34,849 nt of DNA from Rhizobium sp. Q54 (GCA_945861155.1 CAMATN010000044.1:1-34849); one strand, 5' to 3'; shown: positions 1 to 8,199, numbered from the stretch's first letter. A program made the numbers and translations. The notes: generated by a model not told the origin, from the letters alone.

Positions 1-98
1 ACGACGATGCCGCCCTCGCGCGCGATGATGTCGGCGCTGGCGCGGCCGATACCGCTCGCCGCCGCGGTGATCAGCGCCACCTTGTCTTGAAAGCGCAT
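1..98 (-). CDS. SDR family oxidoreductase, N-terminal fragment cut by window edge
   Basis: The reverse strand reads MRFQDKVALITAAASGIG from an ATG at 98, preceded by a purine-rich AAGGGGGAAGG that serves as ribosome binding site. This is the first beta strand and the dinucleotide-binding loop (a TGxxxGIG variant, here TAAASGIG) of a classical short-chain dehydrogenase/reductase. Only about 32 residues lie inside the window, so the catalytic Ser-Tyr-Lys and the substrate cannot be judged. It is divergent from the luciferase-like gene at 167, with 68 bp between the two starts, so they may share a control region. Confidence 0.8.
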   Translation of the reverse strand, partial: MRFQDKVALITAAASGIGRASADIIAREGGIV

Positions 99-166
99 CC
101 TTCCCCCTTTCACGCCCGGTGCTGGCGTTGCATCCTGCGTCAGAGACGAACACGGGAGGACGCGCG

Positions 167-988
167 ATGCAACTCGGGATTCACCTGCCGCATGCCGGCA
201 GCCAGGCGACGCCGGAACTGATCCGCGGCCATGCGCGGCGCGCCGAGGACATGGGTCTCAGCGATGTCTGGGTCAGCGAGCACATCATCGTGCCGCGCGC
301 GCAGTTTCCGCGCTCGCCCTTGTTTTACGATCCGGTCCTGACCCTGACCTGGGTCGCCGCCGTGACCGAGCGGGTGCGGCTCGGCACCAGCGTCCTCGTT
401 TTGCCGATGCGCCACCCGCTGCCGCTCGCGAAGGAGCTGGCGACGTTGCACAATCTGTCGAACGGCCGGCTGATCCTCGGGGTCGGCGTGGGCTGGCTCG
501 AACCCGAATTCGCCGCGCTCGGCGTGCCGTTCAACGAGCGCGGCCGGCGCATGGACGAGGGCATCGCGATGATGCGCGCGGTGTGGTCAGAGGACCCGGT
601 GACCTTCGACGCGAAAACCATCGCCGCCGAGATCCGCGACATGACGATGCTGCCGCAACCGATCAGCCCGATTCCGATGTGGCACGGCAGCCGGTCCGAG
701 GCCGCGCACCGCCGCACCGTGCGGATCGGCGACGGCTGGCACGGCAGCCAGGTCAGCCCCGAACAGGCGGTCCCGGTCGTCGCCCGGCTGCGCCGCGACC
801 GCCCCGAGCCCGAATTCACGATCTCGATCCGCTCCCACTGGGACGGCAAGGATGTCGGCATGATGAAGGAGCGCGTCGCCGCCTACGAAGCGGCCGGGGT
901 CCAGCACATCATGGTCCACCCGCAGGACCGCGAAATCGACGACTGGAACACCGTCATCGAGGGCGTCGGCAAGGTGGCGGCGGGGTAG
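167..988 (+). CDS. LLM class flavin-dependent oxidoreductase (TIGR03619-like)
   Basis: This 273-residue protein is a luciferase-like (bacterial luciferase/F420-dependent) TIM-barrel oxidoreductase. Seen: the N-terminal strand MQLGIHLPHAG, the WVSEHI segment near residue 35, the RVRLGTSVLVLP block, the SNGRLILGVGVGW block near residue 105, and a RGRRMDEGI segment. These match the TIGR03619 type of F420-dependent oxidoreductase as known for the family; whether it uses F420 or FMN cannot be told. The ATG at 167 is preferred over the upstream one at 119 because GGGAGGA lies 6 bases upstream and homology begins there. No substrate can be assigned. The next 200 bp hold a palindromic repeat and no gene. 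Confidence 0.9.
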   Translation: MQLGIHLPHAGSQATPELIRGHARRAEDMGLSDVWVSEHIIVPRAQFPRSPLFYDPVLTLTWVAAVTERVRLGTSVLVLPMRHPLPLAKELATLHNLSNGRLILGVGVGWLEPEFAALGVPFNERGRRMDEGIAMMRAVWSEDPVTFDAKTIAAEIRDMTMLPQPISPIPMWHGSRSEAAHRRTVRIGDGWHGSQVSPEQAVPVVARLRRDRPEPEFTISIRSHWDGKDVGMMKERVAAYEAAGVQHIMVHPQDREIDDWNTVIEGVGKVAAG

Positions 989-1009
989 GGCATCACGCAG
1001 CAAGCGGGT

Positions 1010-1092
1010 GTAGGGCGGAAGAGCGCAGCGTATTCCGCCGTTGCTTCAACTGGCCAGAAGATGGCGGATTGCGCTTCGCTTATCCGCCCTAC
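1010..1092. repeat. Imperfect palindromic repeat element (about 83 bp)
   Basis: The left arm (1010-1039, beginning GTAGGGCGGA) and the right arm (1063-1092, ending TCCGCCCTAC) are near-perfect reverse complements of about 30 bases around a 23-base centre. This layout and the GTAGGGCGGATAAGCG-type sequence are typical of dispersed palindromic units in intergenic DNA of proteobacteria. It lies just beyond the stop of the oxidoreductase ending at 988 and could act as a transcriptional boundary. Confidence 0.75.
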
Positions 1093-1126
1093 CCACCGAA
1101 CTGTGCTCGAAGGCGCTACTTGAGAC

Positions 1127-1154
1127 GATTGCGTCGATCAAGATCGACGCAATC
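1127..1154. repeat. Perfect 13-bp inverted repeat with 2-base loop
   Basis: GATTGCGTCGATC (1127-1139) and GATCGACGCAATC (1142-1154) are exact reverse complements separated by AA. It sits 37 bp beyond the stop of the VOC gene on the minus strand. It has no T-run on either side, so it may be a hairpin without a classical intrinsic terminator tail, or a protein-binding palindrome. Confidence 0.7.
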
Positions 1155-1191
1155 TTCGGCATCGAGCAATCTGCGGGCCTCGGCGGCTTCC

Positions 1192-1584
1192 CTACGCCAC
1201 GTCGCGGTCGAGGAGCTCGATCAGGACGTTCTGCGGGCCGCGGACGAAGGCGATGCGGACGCCCGGGCGGATGGTCTTGGGCTCGACCGTGAACTCGGCG
1301 CCCTTGGCCTTCAATTCGTCGCACACCGCGTCGATGTTGCGGACCCTGAGGCCGAGATGGTCGAGCCCGACATAGCTGCCCTCGGGCTTGTCCGAAAGCT
1401 CGGAATCGGGGGGCGTCTGGGCGAGGAAGATCATCACCCCGCCCAGATTCATATCGGTGCGCCCGATGCCGTTCGACATCACCGATTTGATGATCTTGGC
1501 GCCGAACATGCGCTCATAATAGGCGGCGGTCGCGTCCGGGTCGGGGCTGCGCAGGTGGACGTGGTCATAGGAAAATTCGGCCAT
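1192..1584 (-). CDS. VOC family protein (glyoxalase/dioxygenase fold)
   Basis: This is a 130-residue vicinal-oxygen-chelate protein. Visible are the opening FSYDHVHLRSPDP with His8, the AAYYERMFGAK helix, a second half beginning GLDHLGLRV, and the closing LIELLDR with the usual metal-ligand Glu position. The His/His/Glu set suggests a metal-binding member, but the substrate is unknown. I start at ATG 1584 and not at 1611 because GAGGGAG lies a few bases upstream and the domain begins at once. It is divergent from the luciferase-like gene at 1653; the pair may act in one degradation route, which is inference. Confidence 0.88.
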   Translation of the reverse strand: MAEFSYDHVHLRSPDPDATAAYYERMFGAKIIKSVMSNGIGRTDMNLGGVMIFLAQTPPDSELSDKPEGSYVGLDHLGLRVRNIDAVCDELKAKGAEFTVEPKTIRPGVRIAFVRGPQNVLIELLDRDVA

Positions 1585-1652
1585 GGCAGTCTCCCTCGTT
1601 GGCGATTGCACCGACTGTAGACCGCCACGTCGAGTTTGGGGAGGGTCTGATC

Positions 1653-2645
1653 GTGCGTTTCGGGCTTGCCTTGCCGAGTTATTCCTTCGCCGATCTCGAT
1701 TACGCCAAGGCGGCGCGGCTGCGCGATTTCGCGACGGAGGCCGAGGCGCGCGGCTATCAATCGCTGTGGGCGATCGAGCACCTGCTGACCGCGCGGGGCC
1801 TCTACGGCACGGCCTGGCTGTCGCCGCTCGAAACCTTGAGCTTCGCCGCCGGCGCTACAAGCCATATCACCCTCGCCACCGGCATCCTGATCGCGGCTTT
1901 GCGCAACCCTGTCTTCGTCGCGAAGGAGATCGCCAGCCTGCAATTCCTGTCGGGCGGCCGCTTCGAGCTCGGTATCGGGGTCGGCTGGGACGCGCATGAA
2001 TACGACGTCGCCGGCGTGCCCTTGCGGGAGCGCGGTCGGCGCACCGACGAGATCCTCGGCATCTTGGAGCGGCTATGGACCGGCAAGCCGGTCACCCATC
2101 GCGGTCGCTATTATCAGTTCGACGATGTCGTGATCGATCCGCCATTGCCGGCGAAGCCGCCGCTGTGGCTCGCCGGCGGGTCGAAGATGGTGACCGATTT
2201 GTCGCCCGACCCCGAGAATATGGCGCCGAGCGTGCTCGAACGCATCTGCCGACACGGCGACGGCTGGCTGGCGCGCGCCGCCGGGTCGACCGACAGCGTC
2301 ATCGCCGATTGGGCGCAAATCCAAGGGCGTCTCGCCGAACTCGGCCGGCCGCCGGGCAGCGTCGTCTTCGGCCACCTCAACTTCATGCACATCGTGCCGA
2401 CCGACGACGACGACACGGCGCTACGGGTACAGCGCCCGCTGATCGAACGGATCATGGGCACGCACCGCTCGTTCGATCATTTGCAGAGCTGCTACCTGCT
2501 CGGCAGCCCGCGCCGCATCCGGGAGCGCATTGCTGCGCTCGCCGATGCCGGGCTCGAATACCTCGTGCTCTCGCCGCTCGACTACGATTTCGGCCAGCTC
2601 GATCTGTGGGAGGAAGAGATCCTCCGCCACTTCCGCACGGCTTGA
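1653..2645 (+). CDS. LLM class flavin-dependent oxidoreductase
   Basis: This is a 330-residue luciferase-like monooxygenase/reductase. Features: the first strand VRFGLALPSYSF, AIEHLL near residue 40, the SGGRFELGIGVGWDAHEY block near residue 105, RGRRTDEILGI, and the C-terminal GSPRRIRERIAAL block that closes the barrel in this family. The GTG at 1653 is preferred over the ATG at 1599 because a GGGGAGGG ribosome site ends about 8 bases upstream. The gene converges on the substrate-binding protein gene, with 44 bp between stops. The cofactor may be F420 or FMN; the substrate is not assignable. Confidence 0.9.
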   Translation: MRFGLALPSYSFADLDYAKAARLRDFATEAEARGYQSLWAIEHLLTARGLYGTAWLSPLETLSFAAGATSHITLATGILIAALRNPVFVAKEIASLQFLSGGRFELGIGVGWDAHEYDVAGVPLRERGRRTDEILGILERLWTGKPVTHRGRYYQFDDVVIDPPLPAKPPLWLAGGSKMVTDLSPDPENMAPSVLERICRHGDGWLARAAGSTDSVIADWAQIQGRLAELGRPPGSVVFGHLNFMHIVPTDDDDTALRVQRPLIERIMGTHRSFDHLQSCYLLGSPRRIRERIAALADAGLEYLVLSPLDYDFGQLDLWEEEILRHFRTA

Positions 2646-2689
2646 CGCCCGGAAGTGGCGGGTAAACTCGGCTCAGCGGCGCGCCGACG

Positions 2690-4282
2690 CTATTTGTCGA
2701 GCCATACGTCCTCGAAGCGCCAGCCGTTGTAGATGCTGTTGACCATCAAGGTCACGCCCTTGACATGCGGATGCATGCAGGTCGCGTTGCGGGTGTGGAA
2801 GATGATCGGCCGCGCCCCGTCCTCCTGCAGCTTTTTGTCGATCTCCCAGACCAGTTTCTTGCGCTGTTCCTGATCGCTCATCACCGACTGCTCGGCAAAT
2901 TTCTGGTCGAGCTCGGGGTTGCAGTACGCGCTGTAGTTGCGGGCCGAACCGCAGGCGTAGTTCTCGAAGAACTGCTGGTCCGGATCGTCGACTCCGCTGC
3001 CGGTAGCGTTCATCGCAACGGTGTAATCCTTACGGGTTATCTTGGAGTGCCAGTTCGCGCTCTCGATGGTTTCGAGCACGGCCTCGACGTAAGCCTCCTT
3101 CAATTGGTCGATCAGGATGACCGCCGGATCGCGGAACGAGGCGACGTTGCGCGTCGAAACCGTCACTTGAAGTTTTTTGTCGGGCCCGTAGCCGAGCTTC
3201 TGCATGATGGCGCGCGCCGCGGTCCGGTTCTTCGCCACGTCTGGATCGAAGCCGGGAATGGCGCGCAGCATTTCCTCGGGCATGCCCCATTGCCCTTCGG
3301 GCGGCGGCAGCATCGCGGCGCCGATCTTGCCCTGTCCTTCGGTCATGATGTCGACGAAGGCCTTGCGGTCGATCGTCAGCGCCAGGGCCTTGCGCAGTTC
3401 GGGATTGTCGAACGGCGGCTTGTCGCGGTTGAGCAGCAGGTTGTTGGTGCCGTTTTGGGTTCGCATTTCGCAGATCGCGTTCGGCGCCTGGCTCTTGACA
3501 TCGCGCATCAACGGCGCGGTGGTCTGGTAGGGCCAGGTCATATCGAAATTTCCGGCGACAAACCCGAGGATCGCCGTCGAACGGTTCGGCACGATCTTGT
3601 ATTCGATCGCGTCGAGATAGGGGCGACCCTTCTTCCAGTAATCCGGGTTCTTGACGATTTTGATGTGTTCGTTCGGCTTGTATTCGACGAACTTGAACGG
3701 GCCGGTGCCGACCGGGTGCAGCCGCATCTGCGCCGGCGTCACATGGCAGGGGTAGATCGGCGAGTAGCCGGAGGCCAGCAGCGTCACCAGGGCCGGCTGC
3801 GGCCGCTTCAGGTGCAGGACCGCCTCGGAATCGCCTTTGGTCGTGACCTCGACCAAATTGTTGTACCACTCCTTGCGCGGGTTGCCGCGCAACCGATCCT
3901 TGGCCTTGCCTTGCAGGATCTCGAACGTGCACTTGACGTCGGCCGCGGTGAAGGGCTTCCCGTCATGCCACTTGACGCCCTGGCGCAGCTTGAAGGTGAG
4001 CTCCTTGCCGTCCTCGCTCCACGACCAGCTCTCGGCGAGATCCGGCACAATCCCGTCGAGGGTGTTCTGCTCCTTGTCCTGCCGGAAGAGGACCAGGTTG
4101 TTCATCACCCCCATGATCGGCACGACCGTCGAATAGGTCGCCTCCTCATGGATCGACATGCTGGCCGGGCTGTCCCAGTGTTGGATGGTAAGCGTCCCAC
4201 CGGACTTTTGCGCCCAGGCCGGACCGCCGACCGCGGCCGCGACGGCCGCGGCAGCAAGAAATAGGCGCACAGGTCTGATCAT
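2690..4282 (-). CDS. ABC transporter substrate-binding protein, dipeptide/oligopeptide type (SBP_bac_5)
   Basis: This 530-residue periplasmic binding protein belongs to the DppA/OppA cluster. It starts with a Sec signal peptide (MIRPVRLF, an Ala/Val-rich core, cleavage after AWA near residue 23). It then shows the family blocks: GTLTIQHWDSPAS, DLAESWSWSEDGKELTFKLR with VKWHDGKPFTAADV near residue 115, and HPVGTGPFKF in the middle. The ATG at 4282 has GGAGGA upstream. No permease or ATPase gene for it lies in the window, so it is an orphan binding protein here. It is divergent from eutB with a 281-bp gap. A role in delivering an amine, a peptide or a modified amino acid to that module is only a guess. 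Confidence 0.92.
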   Translation of the reverse strand: MIRPVRLFLAAAAVAAAVGGPAWAQKSGGTLTIQHWDSPASMSIHEEATYSTVVPIMGVMNNLVLFRQDKEQNTLDGIVPDLAESWSWSEDGKELTFKLRQGVKWHDGKPFTAADVKCTFEILQGKAKDRLRGNPRKEWYNNLVEVTTKGDSEAVLHLKRPQPALVTLLASGYSPIYPCHVTPAQMRLHPVGTGPFKFVEYKPNEHIKIVKNPDYWKKGRPYLDAIEYKIVPNRSTAILGFVAGNFDMTWPYQTTAPLMRDVKSQAPNAICEMRTQNGTNNLLLNRDKPPFDNPELRKALALTIDRKAFVDIMTEGQGKIGAAMLPPPEGQWGMPEEMLRAIPGFDPDVAKNRTAARAIMQKLGYGPDKKLQVTVSTRNVASFRDPAVILIDQLKEAYVEAVLETIESANWHSKITRKDYTVAMNATGSGVDDPDQQFFENYACGSARNYSAYCNPELDQKFAEQSVMSDQEQRKKLVWEIDKKLQEDGARPIIFHTRNATCMHPHVKGVTLMVNSIYNGWRFEDVWLDK

Positions 4283-4563
4283 ATGGAATTTCCTCCACGC
4301 TGTCGGACGTCGCTGTCGGGCGACGCGGCATACCGGGAACCGGGGCCTCTCGCCCGAGCGAGAGGAAAACGCCGCCCGCTTGCCGGCTTCCGCTCCGGCG
4401 CATCCCTTCGACAGGTCACGATAGCGCGTATCGTCGGTCCGGTGTGAGCATCTTGGTTGTGATATTGCAACGCCAGGAGCAGCGCGCCGACGCCCTTCCC
4501 CGCGACCGGATCGGGGCGGAAAGGGGCGCATCAAGCGGCCCTTTGATTCGGGAGACGATATCA
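4283..4563. promoter_or_regulatory. Divergent control region between SBP gene and eutB
   Basis: These 281 bp hold no convincing gene. They contain an 8-bp stem (CCTCTCGC at 4346-4353, GCGAGAGG at 4358-4365) in the leader of the SBP gene. For eutB there is a GGGAG ribosome site about 10 bases before the ATG. I looked for a cobalamin riboswitch, which would make sense for an adenosylcobalamin enzyme, and could not recognise a B12 box. No strong -35/-10 pair is evident. Confidence 0.4.
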
Positions 4564-5961
4564 ATGGCCCATACCGCGACGGTTGGCGGTACCCGCTATG
4601 TCTTTGCCGATCTTAAGGTTCTGCTTGCGAAAGCGACGCCGCACCGTGCCGGAGATGCGCTGGCCAACATTGCCGCGGCGGATGCAACCGAGCGAGTGGC
4701 GGCGCAGATGGCGCTGGCGGACCTGCCGCTGAGCCATTTTTTGAACGAGACCGTAATCCCCTTTGAGGACGACGAGGTAACCAGGCTCATTATCGATACG
4801 CACGACCGCGCGGCCTTCGCGGATGTTGCCTCGCTCGCGGTCGGCGAGTTCCGCGACTGGCTGCTTTCCGATCGCGTAAACGCGGACACGCTGACCCGGC
4901 TTGCGGCCGGGATTATCCCGGAAATGGCGGCGGCGACCTCAAAGCTGATGCGGTTGCAGGACCTTATTGCCGTTGCCGCGAAGTGCCGCGTGGTGACCCG
5001 GTTCCGCAACACGATCGGACTGCCCGGTCGATTGTCGACACGACTCCAGCCCAATCATCCGACCGATGACCTGCACGGCATCGCCGCGTCGATTCTTGAC
5101 GGTTTGATGCTTGGATCGGGCGATGCCGTGATCGGCATAAACCCGGCTACCGACAGCATGGAAAAATATATCGAGCTTACGCGGTTTCTCGACCTCATCA
5201 GGGAACAGCTGGATTTTCCGGGTCAATCCTGTGTCCTCGCGCATGTCACCACAGCGCTTGCGGCGATCGAGCGAGGCGCGCCAGTCGATCTTGTTTTCCA
5301 ATCGATCGCCGGCAGCGAGGCGGCAAACCGAAATTTCGGGATCGGTCTCAGCCTGCTTCGGGAAGCGCATCAGGCGGCGGTTGCGCTCGGTCGCGGGACC
5401 CTCGGGCGCAACGTTATGTATTTCGAGACTGGCCAGGGCAGCGCGCTTTCCGCCGACGCCCATCATGGCGTCGATCAGCAAACGCTCGAGGCGCGCGCCT
5501 ATGCGGTTGCCCGCGCCTTTGACCCCCTATTGGTCAATAGCGTGGTCGGATTCATCGGTCCCGAATATTTGTATAATGGCAAAGAAATAACGCGCGCCGG
5601 TCTGGAAGATCATTTTTGCGGAAAGCTGCTCGGTCTGCCGATGGGGGTTGATGTCTGTTACACCAACCACGCCGAGGCGGATCAGGATGACATGGACGGG
5701 CTGTTGACCTTGCTCGGGGTGGCCGGTTGTAACTACATCATGGGCGTGCCCGGCGCCGATGACGTGATGCTGAGCTACCAAAGCAGCTCCTTTCATGATG
5801 CCCTCTATCTTCGTTCGATTCTCAACAAGCGCCCGGCGCCTGAATTCGAGGCCTGGCTCGAACGGATGGGTTTGTCCGACGGCAACGGCACGATGCTCGG
5901 ATCCGACCACTCTCTTGAACTGCCCGCACTGATGCGCCCGGTTCTCGACGTGCTCGGATAG
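4564..5961 (+). CDS. eutB: Ethanolamine ammonia-lyase large (alpha) subunit EutB
   Basis: This 465-residue protein is the catalytic TIM-barrel subunit of the adenosylcobalamin-dependent lyase that turns ethanolamine into acetaldehyde and ammonia. The active-site block RLQPNHPTDD gives Arg160 and Gln162, and GINP gives Asn193, at the same numbers as in the E. coli enzyme. MYFETGQGSALSADAHHG supplies the Glu (288 here), and GVDVCYTNHAEADQDD supplies the Asp (363 here). Length and all key residues are intact. The ATG at 4564 follows a GGGAG site, and upstream in-frame codons have no homology. eutC starts 5 bp after the stop. No eutA reactivase and no microcompartment shell genes are nearby, pointing to the simple non-compartment type. 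Confidence 0.96.
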   Translation: MAHTATVGGTRYVFADLKVLLAKATPHRAGDALANIAAADATERVAAQMALADLPLSHFLNETVIPFEDDEVTRLIIDTHDRAAFADVASLAVGEFRDWLLSDRVNADTLTRLAAGIIPEMAAATSKLMRLQDLIAVAAKCRVVTRFRNTIGLPGRLSTRLQPNHPTDDLHGIAASILDGLMLGSGDAVIGINPATDSMEKYIELTRFLDLIREQLDFPGQSCVLAHVTTALAAIERGAPVDLVFQSIAGSEAANRNFGIGLSLLREAHQAAVALGRGTLGRNVMYFETGQGSALSADAHHGVDQQTLEARAYAVARAFDPLLVNSVVGFIGPEYLYNGKEITRAGLEDHFCGKLLGLPMGVDVCYTNHAEADQDDMDGLLTLLGVAGCNYIMGVPGADDVMLSYQSSSFHDALYLRSILNKRPAPEFEAWLERMGLSDGNGTMLGSDHSLELPALMRPVLDVLG

Positions 5962-5966
5962 AGGCG

Positions 5967-7814
5967 ATGAGCGATTCGGGGCCGCTCTCCTGGTCGAATT
6001 TGCCCTGGTCGAATTTGCGCCGGGCGACGCCGGCGCGGATTGGGCTCGGACGCACCGGATCGGCGCTCACGACGGCGGCCCACCTCGATTTTCAGCGGGC
6101 CCATGCCCGCGCGCGGGACGCTGTCCACGCTGCGCTCGATGTTCAACGCATCCTCGGCGATCTTGGCGAGATCGGCGTCGATGCCGTTCACCTGCGTTCG
6201 GCCGCGGGAGACCGCCCGACCTATCTGCGGCGCCCCGATCTGGGTCGGCGCCTCGATGGCGCGTCGCGGCGGTTGCTTCAGGAACGGCCCGCCGCTTTGC
6301 CGCAAATCGTGTTTGTCGTTGCGGACGGGCTTTCCGCCACCGCCGCCAATGCCCATGCCGTTGCATTGCTCAAAGCGATGTTGCCGGGTTTGGCTGAAGC
6401 ATCGTTGCGCGTCGGACCCGTCGCAATCGTCGAGGGCGGCCGTGTCGCGATCGGCGATGAAATAGGCGGTATGCTGGGGGCCGAGCTCGTCGCCGTGTTG
6501 ATCGGCGAGCGGCCGGGCCTCAGCGCCGCCGACTCGTTGGGGATCTATGTGACGTGGCAGCCTGCTCTGGGCGTCGTGGATGCCGCGCGCAACTGCTTAT
6601 CGAACATTCGCCCGAATGGAATGCCCATTCCCGAAGCGGCCGAGGCCCTGCGTCAACTGATCGCCGGCGCCCGTTATTACCGGATGACGGGGGTCGCGTT
6701 GAGCCAGCTTCTCGCGGACGATTCCGACGGTCGTTTTGCCGCGAGGTTGGGAATCGGGTTACCCTCCATGCCCGTATACTCGCAATCATCGCCGCTTGTC
6801 GCGGTGGGGCACCGGCCGCTAGACCGGGACGGGAAGGAGCCAGGCGTGCGCGTACGACGGATGGTCGACGGACCCATCATTTCGCCTGATCTGCATCCCA
6901 GCATCGGGGTCAACATCCAGGGCCCGTCGCTGATCAGGGTCCCCGACTGGATCGAGGGACGGCTTGGCGACTACTACCTTTATTTCGCCGATCATAAGGG
7001 ACGCTACATCAGGCTCGCCTACGCCGATCGCCTGACGGGACCCTGGACGATCCATCCGCCCGGCAGCTTGCAGCTCGAACAATCGGGTTTCCTGACCGAG
7101 CCGCCCGACGTCACGCCGGAGCAATTCGCGGAGCTTGAAGCTCGGTACAGGCAACGCGGCGCCGCGATGTCGCACGATCTGCTCCTGGAGGTCACGACGC
7201 CGCACATCGCCTCGCCCGATGTACATGTCGATCCGCAGGGGCGGCAGATCGTCATGTATTTCCACGGCCTCGACGATGTCGGGACACAGGTCACGCGCGT
7301 TGCCGCCTCACGCGACGGCATCGACTTCACCGCACATCAGGAAGTGCTGGGGCGCTCCTACATGCGCATCTTCGAGCACGGCGGAATGACCTACGCGCTG
7401 GCCATGCCTGGGGAGCTCTATCGGTCAACGGACGGTTTCCACGCGTTCGAGGCGGGACCAAGTTTATTCAACCCGAACATGCGCCATTCGGCCCTGTTGA
7501 AGCGTGGCAGCGTACTCTGGGTTTTCTGGACGCAAGTCGGTGAAACGCCCGAACGAATCCTGGCGAGCCGCATCGACCTGTCCGGCGACTGGCGGAGCTG
7601 GCAGGAAGACGCCGCAATCGAGGTCCTCCGCCCGGAACATGCATGGGAAGGGGCGGACGCACCGCTTGTACCATCGGTGCGCAGCACTGCCTACGGGCTG
7701 GTGAACCAGTTGCGCGACCCCGCCATCTTCGAAGAGAACGGCCGGACCTATTTGCTCTACGCGGTGGCCGGAGAAAGCGGGATCGCGATAGCCGATATCG
7801 TTTTCGACGATTAG
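5967..7814 (+). CDS. eutC: EutC light chain in one open frame with a GH43/32-like beta-propeller
   Basis: The ORF encodes 615 residues. Residues 1-250 are a complete ethanolamine ammonia-lyase small subunit: ARIGLGRTGSALTT near 23-36, HLDFQRAHARARDAVH near 39-54, IGERPGLSAADSLGIYVTW near 179-197 and RNCLSNIRPNG near 208-218. EutC normally ends shortly after this (250-295 residues). Here the frame continues without a stop through a low-similarity linker (about 251-293) into about 320 residues with beta-propeller features: GPIISPDLHPSIG, YYLYFADHKGRYIRLAYAD, HIASPDVHVD, and a DPAIFEENGRTYLLYAVAGE blade at the end. The second half resembles GH43/GH32-type five-bladed propellers; its substrate is unknown. 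Linker codons (TTA, AGG, CTA, TCA, GTA) differ from the neighbours, and a good ribosome site precedes an in-frame GTG at 6846. Two alternatives are therefore a true fusion, or separate translation of the propeller after loss of the eutC stop. Confidence 0.85.
   Translation: MSDSGPLSWSNLPWSNLRRATPARIGLGRTGSALTTAAHLDFQRAHARARDAVHAALDVQRILGDLGEIGVDAVHLRSAAGDRPTYLRRPDLGRRLDGASRRLLQERPAALPQIVFVVADGLSATAANAHAVALLKAMLPGLAEASLRVGPVAIVEGGRVAIGDEIGGMLGAELVAVLIGERPGLSAADSLGIYVTWQPALGVVDAARNCLSNIRPNGMPIPEAAEALRQLIAGARYYRMTGVALSQLLADDSDGRFAARLGIGLPSMPVYSQSSPLVAVGHRPLDRDGKEPGVRVRRMVDGPIISPDLHPSIGVNIQGPSLIRVPDWIEGRLGDYYLYFADHKGRYIRLAYADRLTGPWTIHPPGSLQLEQSGFLTEPPDVTPEQFAELEARYRQRGAAMSHDLLLEVTTPHIASPDVHVDPQGRQIVMYFHGLDDVGTQVTRVAASRDGIDFTAHQEVLGRSYMRIFEHGGMTYALAMPGELYRSTDGFHAFEAGPSLFNPNMRHSALLKRGSVLWVFWTQVGETPERILASRIDLSGDWRSWQEDAAIEVLRPEHAWEGADAPLVPSVRSTAYGLVNQLRDPAIFEENGRTYLLYAVAGESGIAIADIVFDD
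6831..6848 (+). promoter_or_regulatory. Internal ribosome binding site and GTG start for the beta-propeller half
   Basis: GGGAAGGAG (6831-6839) lies 6 bases before a GTG at 6846 that is in frame with the long ORF. Translation from there gives VRVRRMVDGPII, which is where the propeller homology begins (residue 294 of the long product). This would make a 322-residue stand-alone protein. Confidence 0.5.
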
Positions 7815-7827
7815 CCCCGGCAAAGGC

Positions 7828-8199
7828 TCAGTAGCTGGAAATCTCGATCGAGTTCTGATCCGGGTCGTCGATATAGACCGATTGGATCGTGCCAATCGCG
7901 CCAGCGCGCGGACCCGGCCCCATCCTGACCGGCACGCCGCAGTGTTCGAGATGGGCCATGACCTCGCCGACCGGCGCCTCGGTGATAAAGCAGATATGCG
8001 CCGGCATCCGTTTGTCGCCGCTCATCGCCATCGCGCCGCCGGCGGCATCGAGATGGATCTTCTGCTGGCCGAAATGCAGCGCGGCGCGGCCTTCGCCGAC
8101 GCTCTCGGCCTCCATGCCGAGCACCCGCTTGTAGAACTCCAGACTGCGGTCGATATCGGCGACGGTCAGGTTCAGATGGTCAATGCGCTCGATCTTCAT
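7828..8199 (-). CDS. VOC family protein (glyoxalase/bleomycin-resistance-like)
   Basis: This is a 123-residue single-module vicinal-oxygen-chelate protein. It opens with KIERIDHLNLTVADIDRSL (His8), has LEFYKRVLGMEAE, an AHICFI strand near residue 67 and the closing DDPDQNSIEIS, in which the Glu is the usual third ligand. The layout resembles small glyoxalase-like members that bind a divalent metal. The start is ATG 8199 with GAGG about 6 bases upstream; longer frames upstream overlap the intergenic region and show no homology. It lies 77 bp downstream of the carboxyltransferase gene on the same strand and is likely co-transcribed with it. Only 13 bp separate its end from the end of the eutC ORF, which converges on it. 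Confidence 0.88.
   Translation of the reverse strand: MKIERIDHLNLTVADIDRSLEFYKRVLGMEAESVGEGRAALHFGQQKIHLDAAGGAMAMSGDKRMPAHICFITEAPVGEVMAHLEHCGVPVRMGPGPRAGAIGTIQSVYIDDPDQNSIEISSY

Noticed and set aside
2765-4264. 499-codon plus-strand frame opposite the substrate-binding protein gene
   Set aside because: No recognisable domain, and it mirrors the codon pattern of the real minus-strand gene, which has a signal peptide and family motifs.
4283-4563. Cobalamin riboswitch upstream of eutB
   Set aside because: Expected from biology, but no B12 box or fitting long structure could be recognised.
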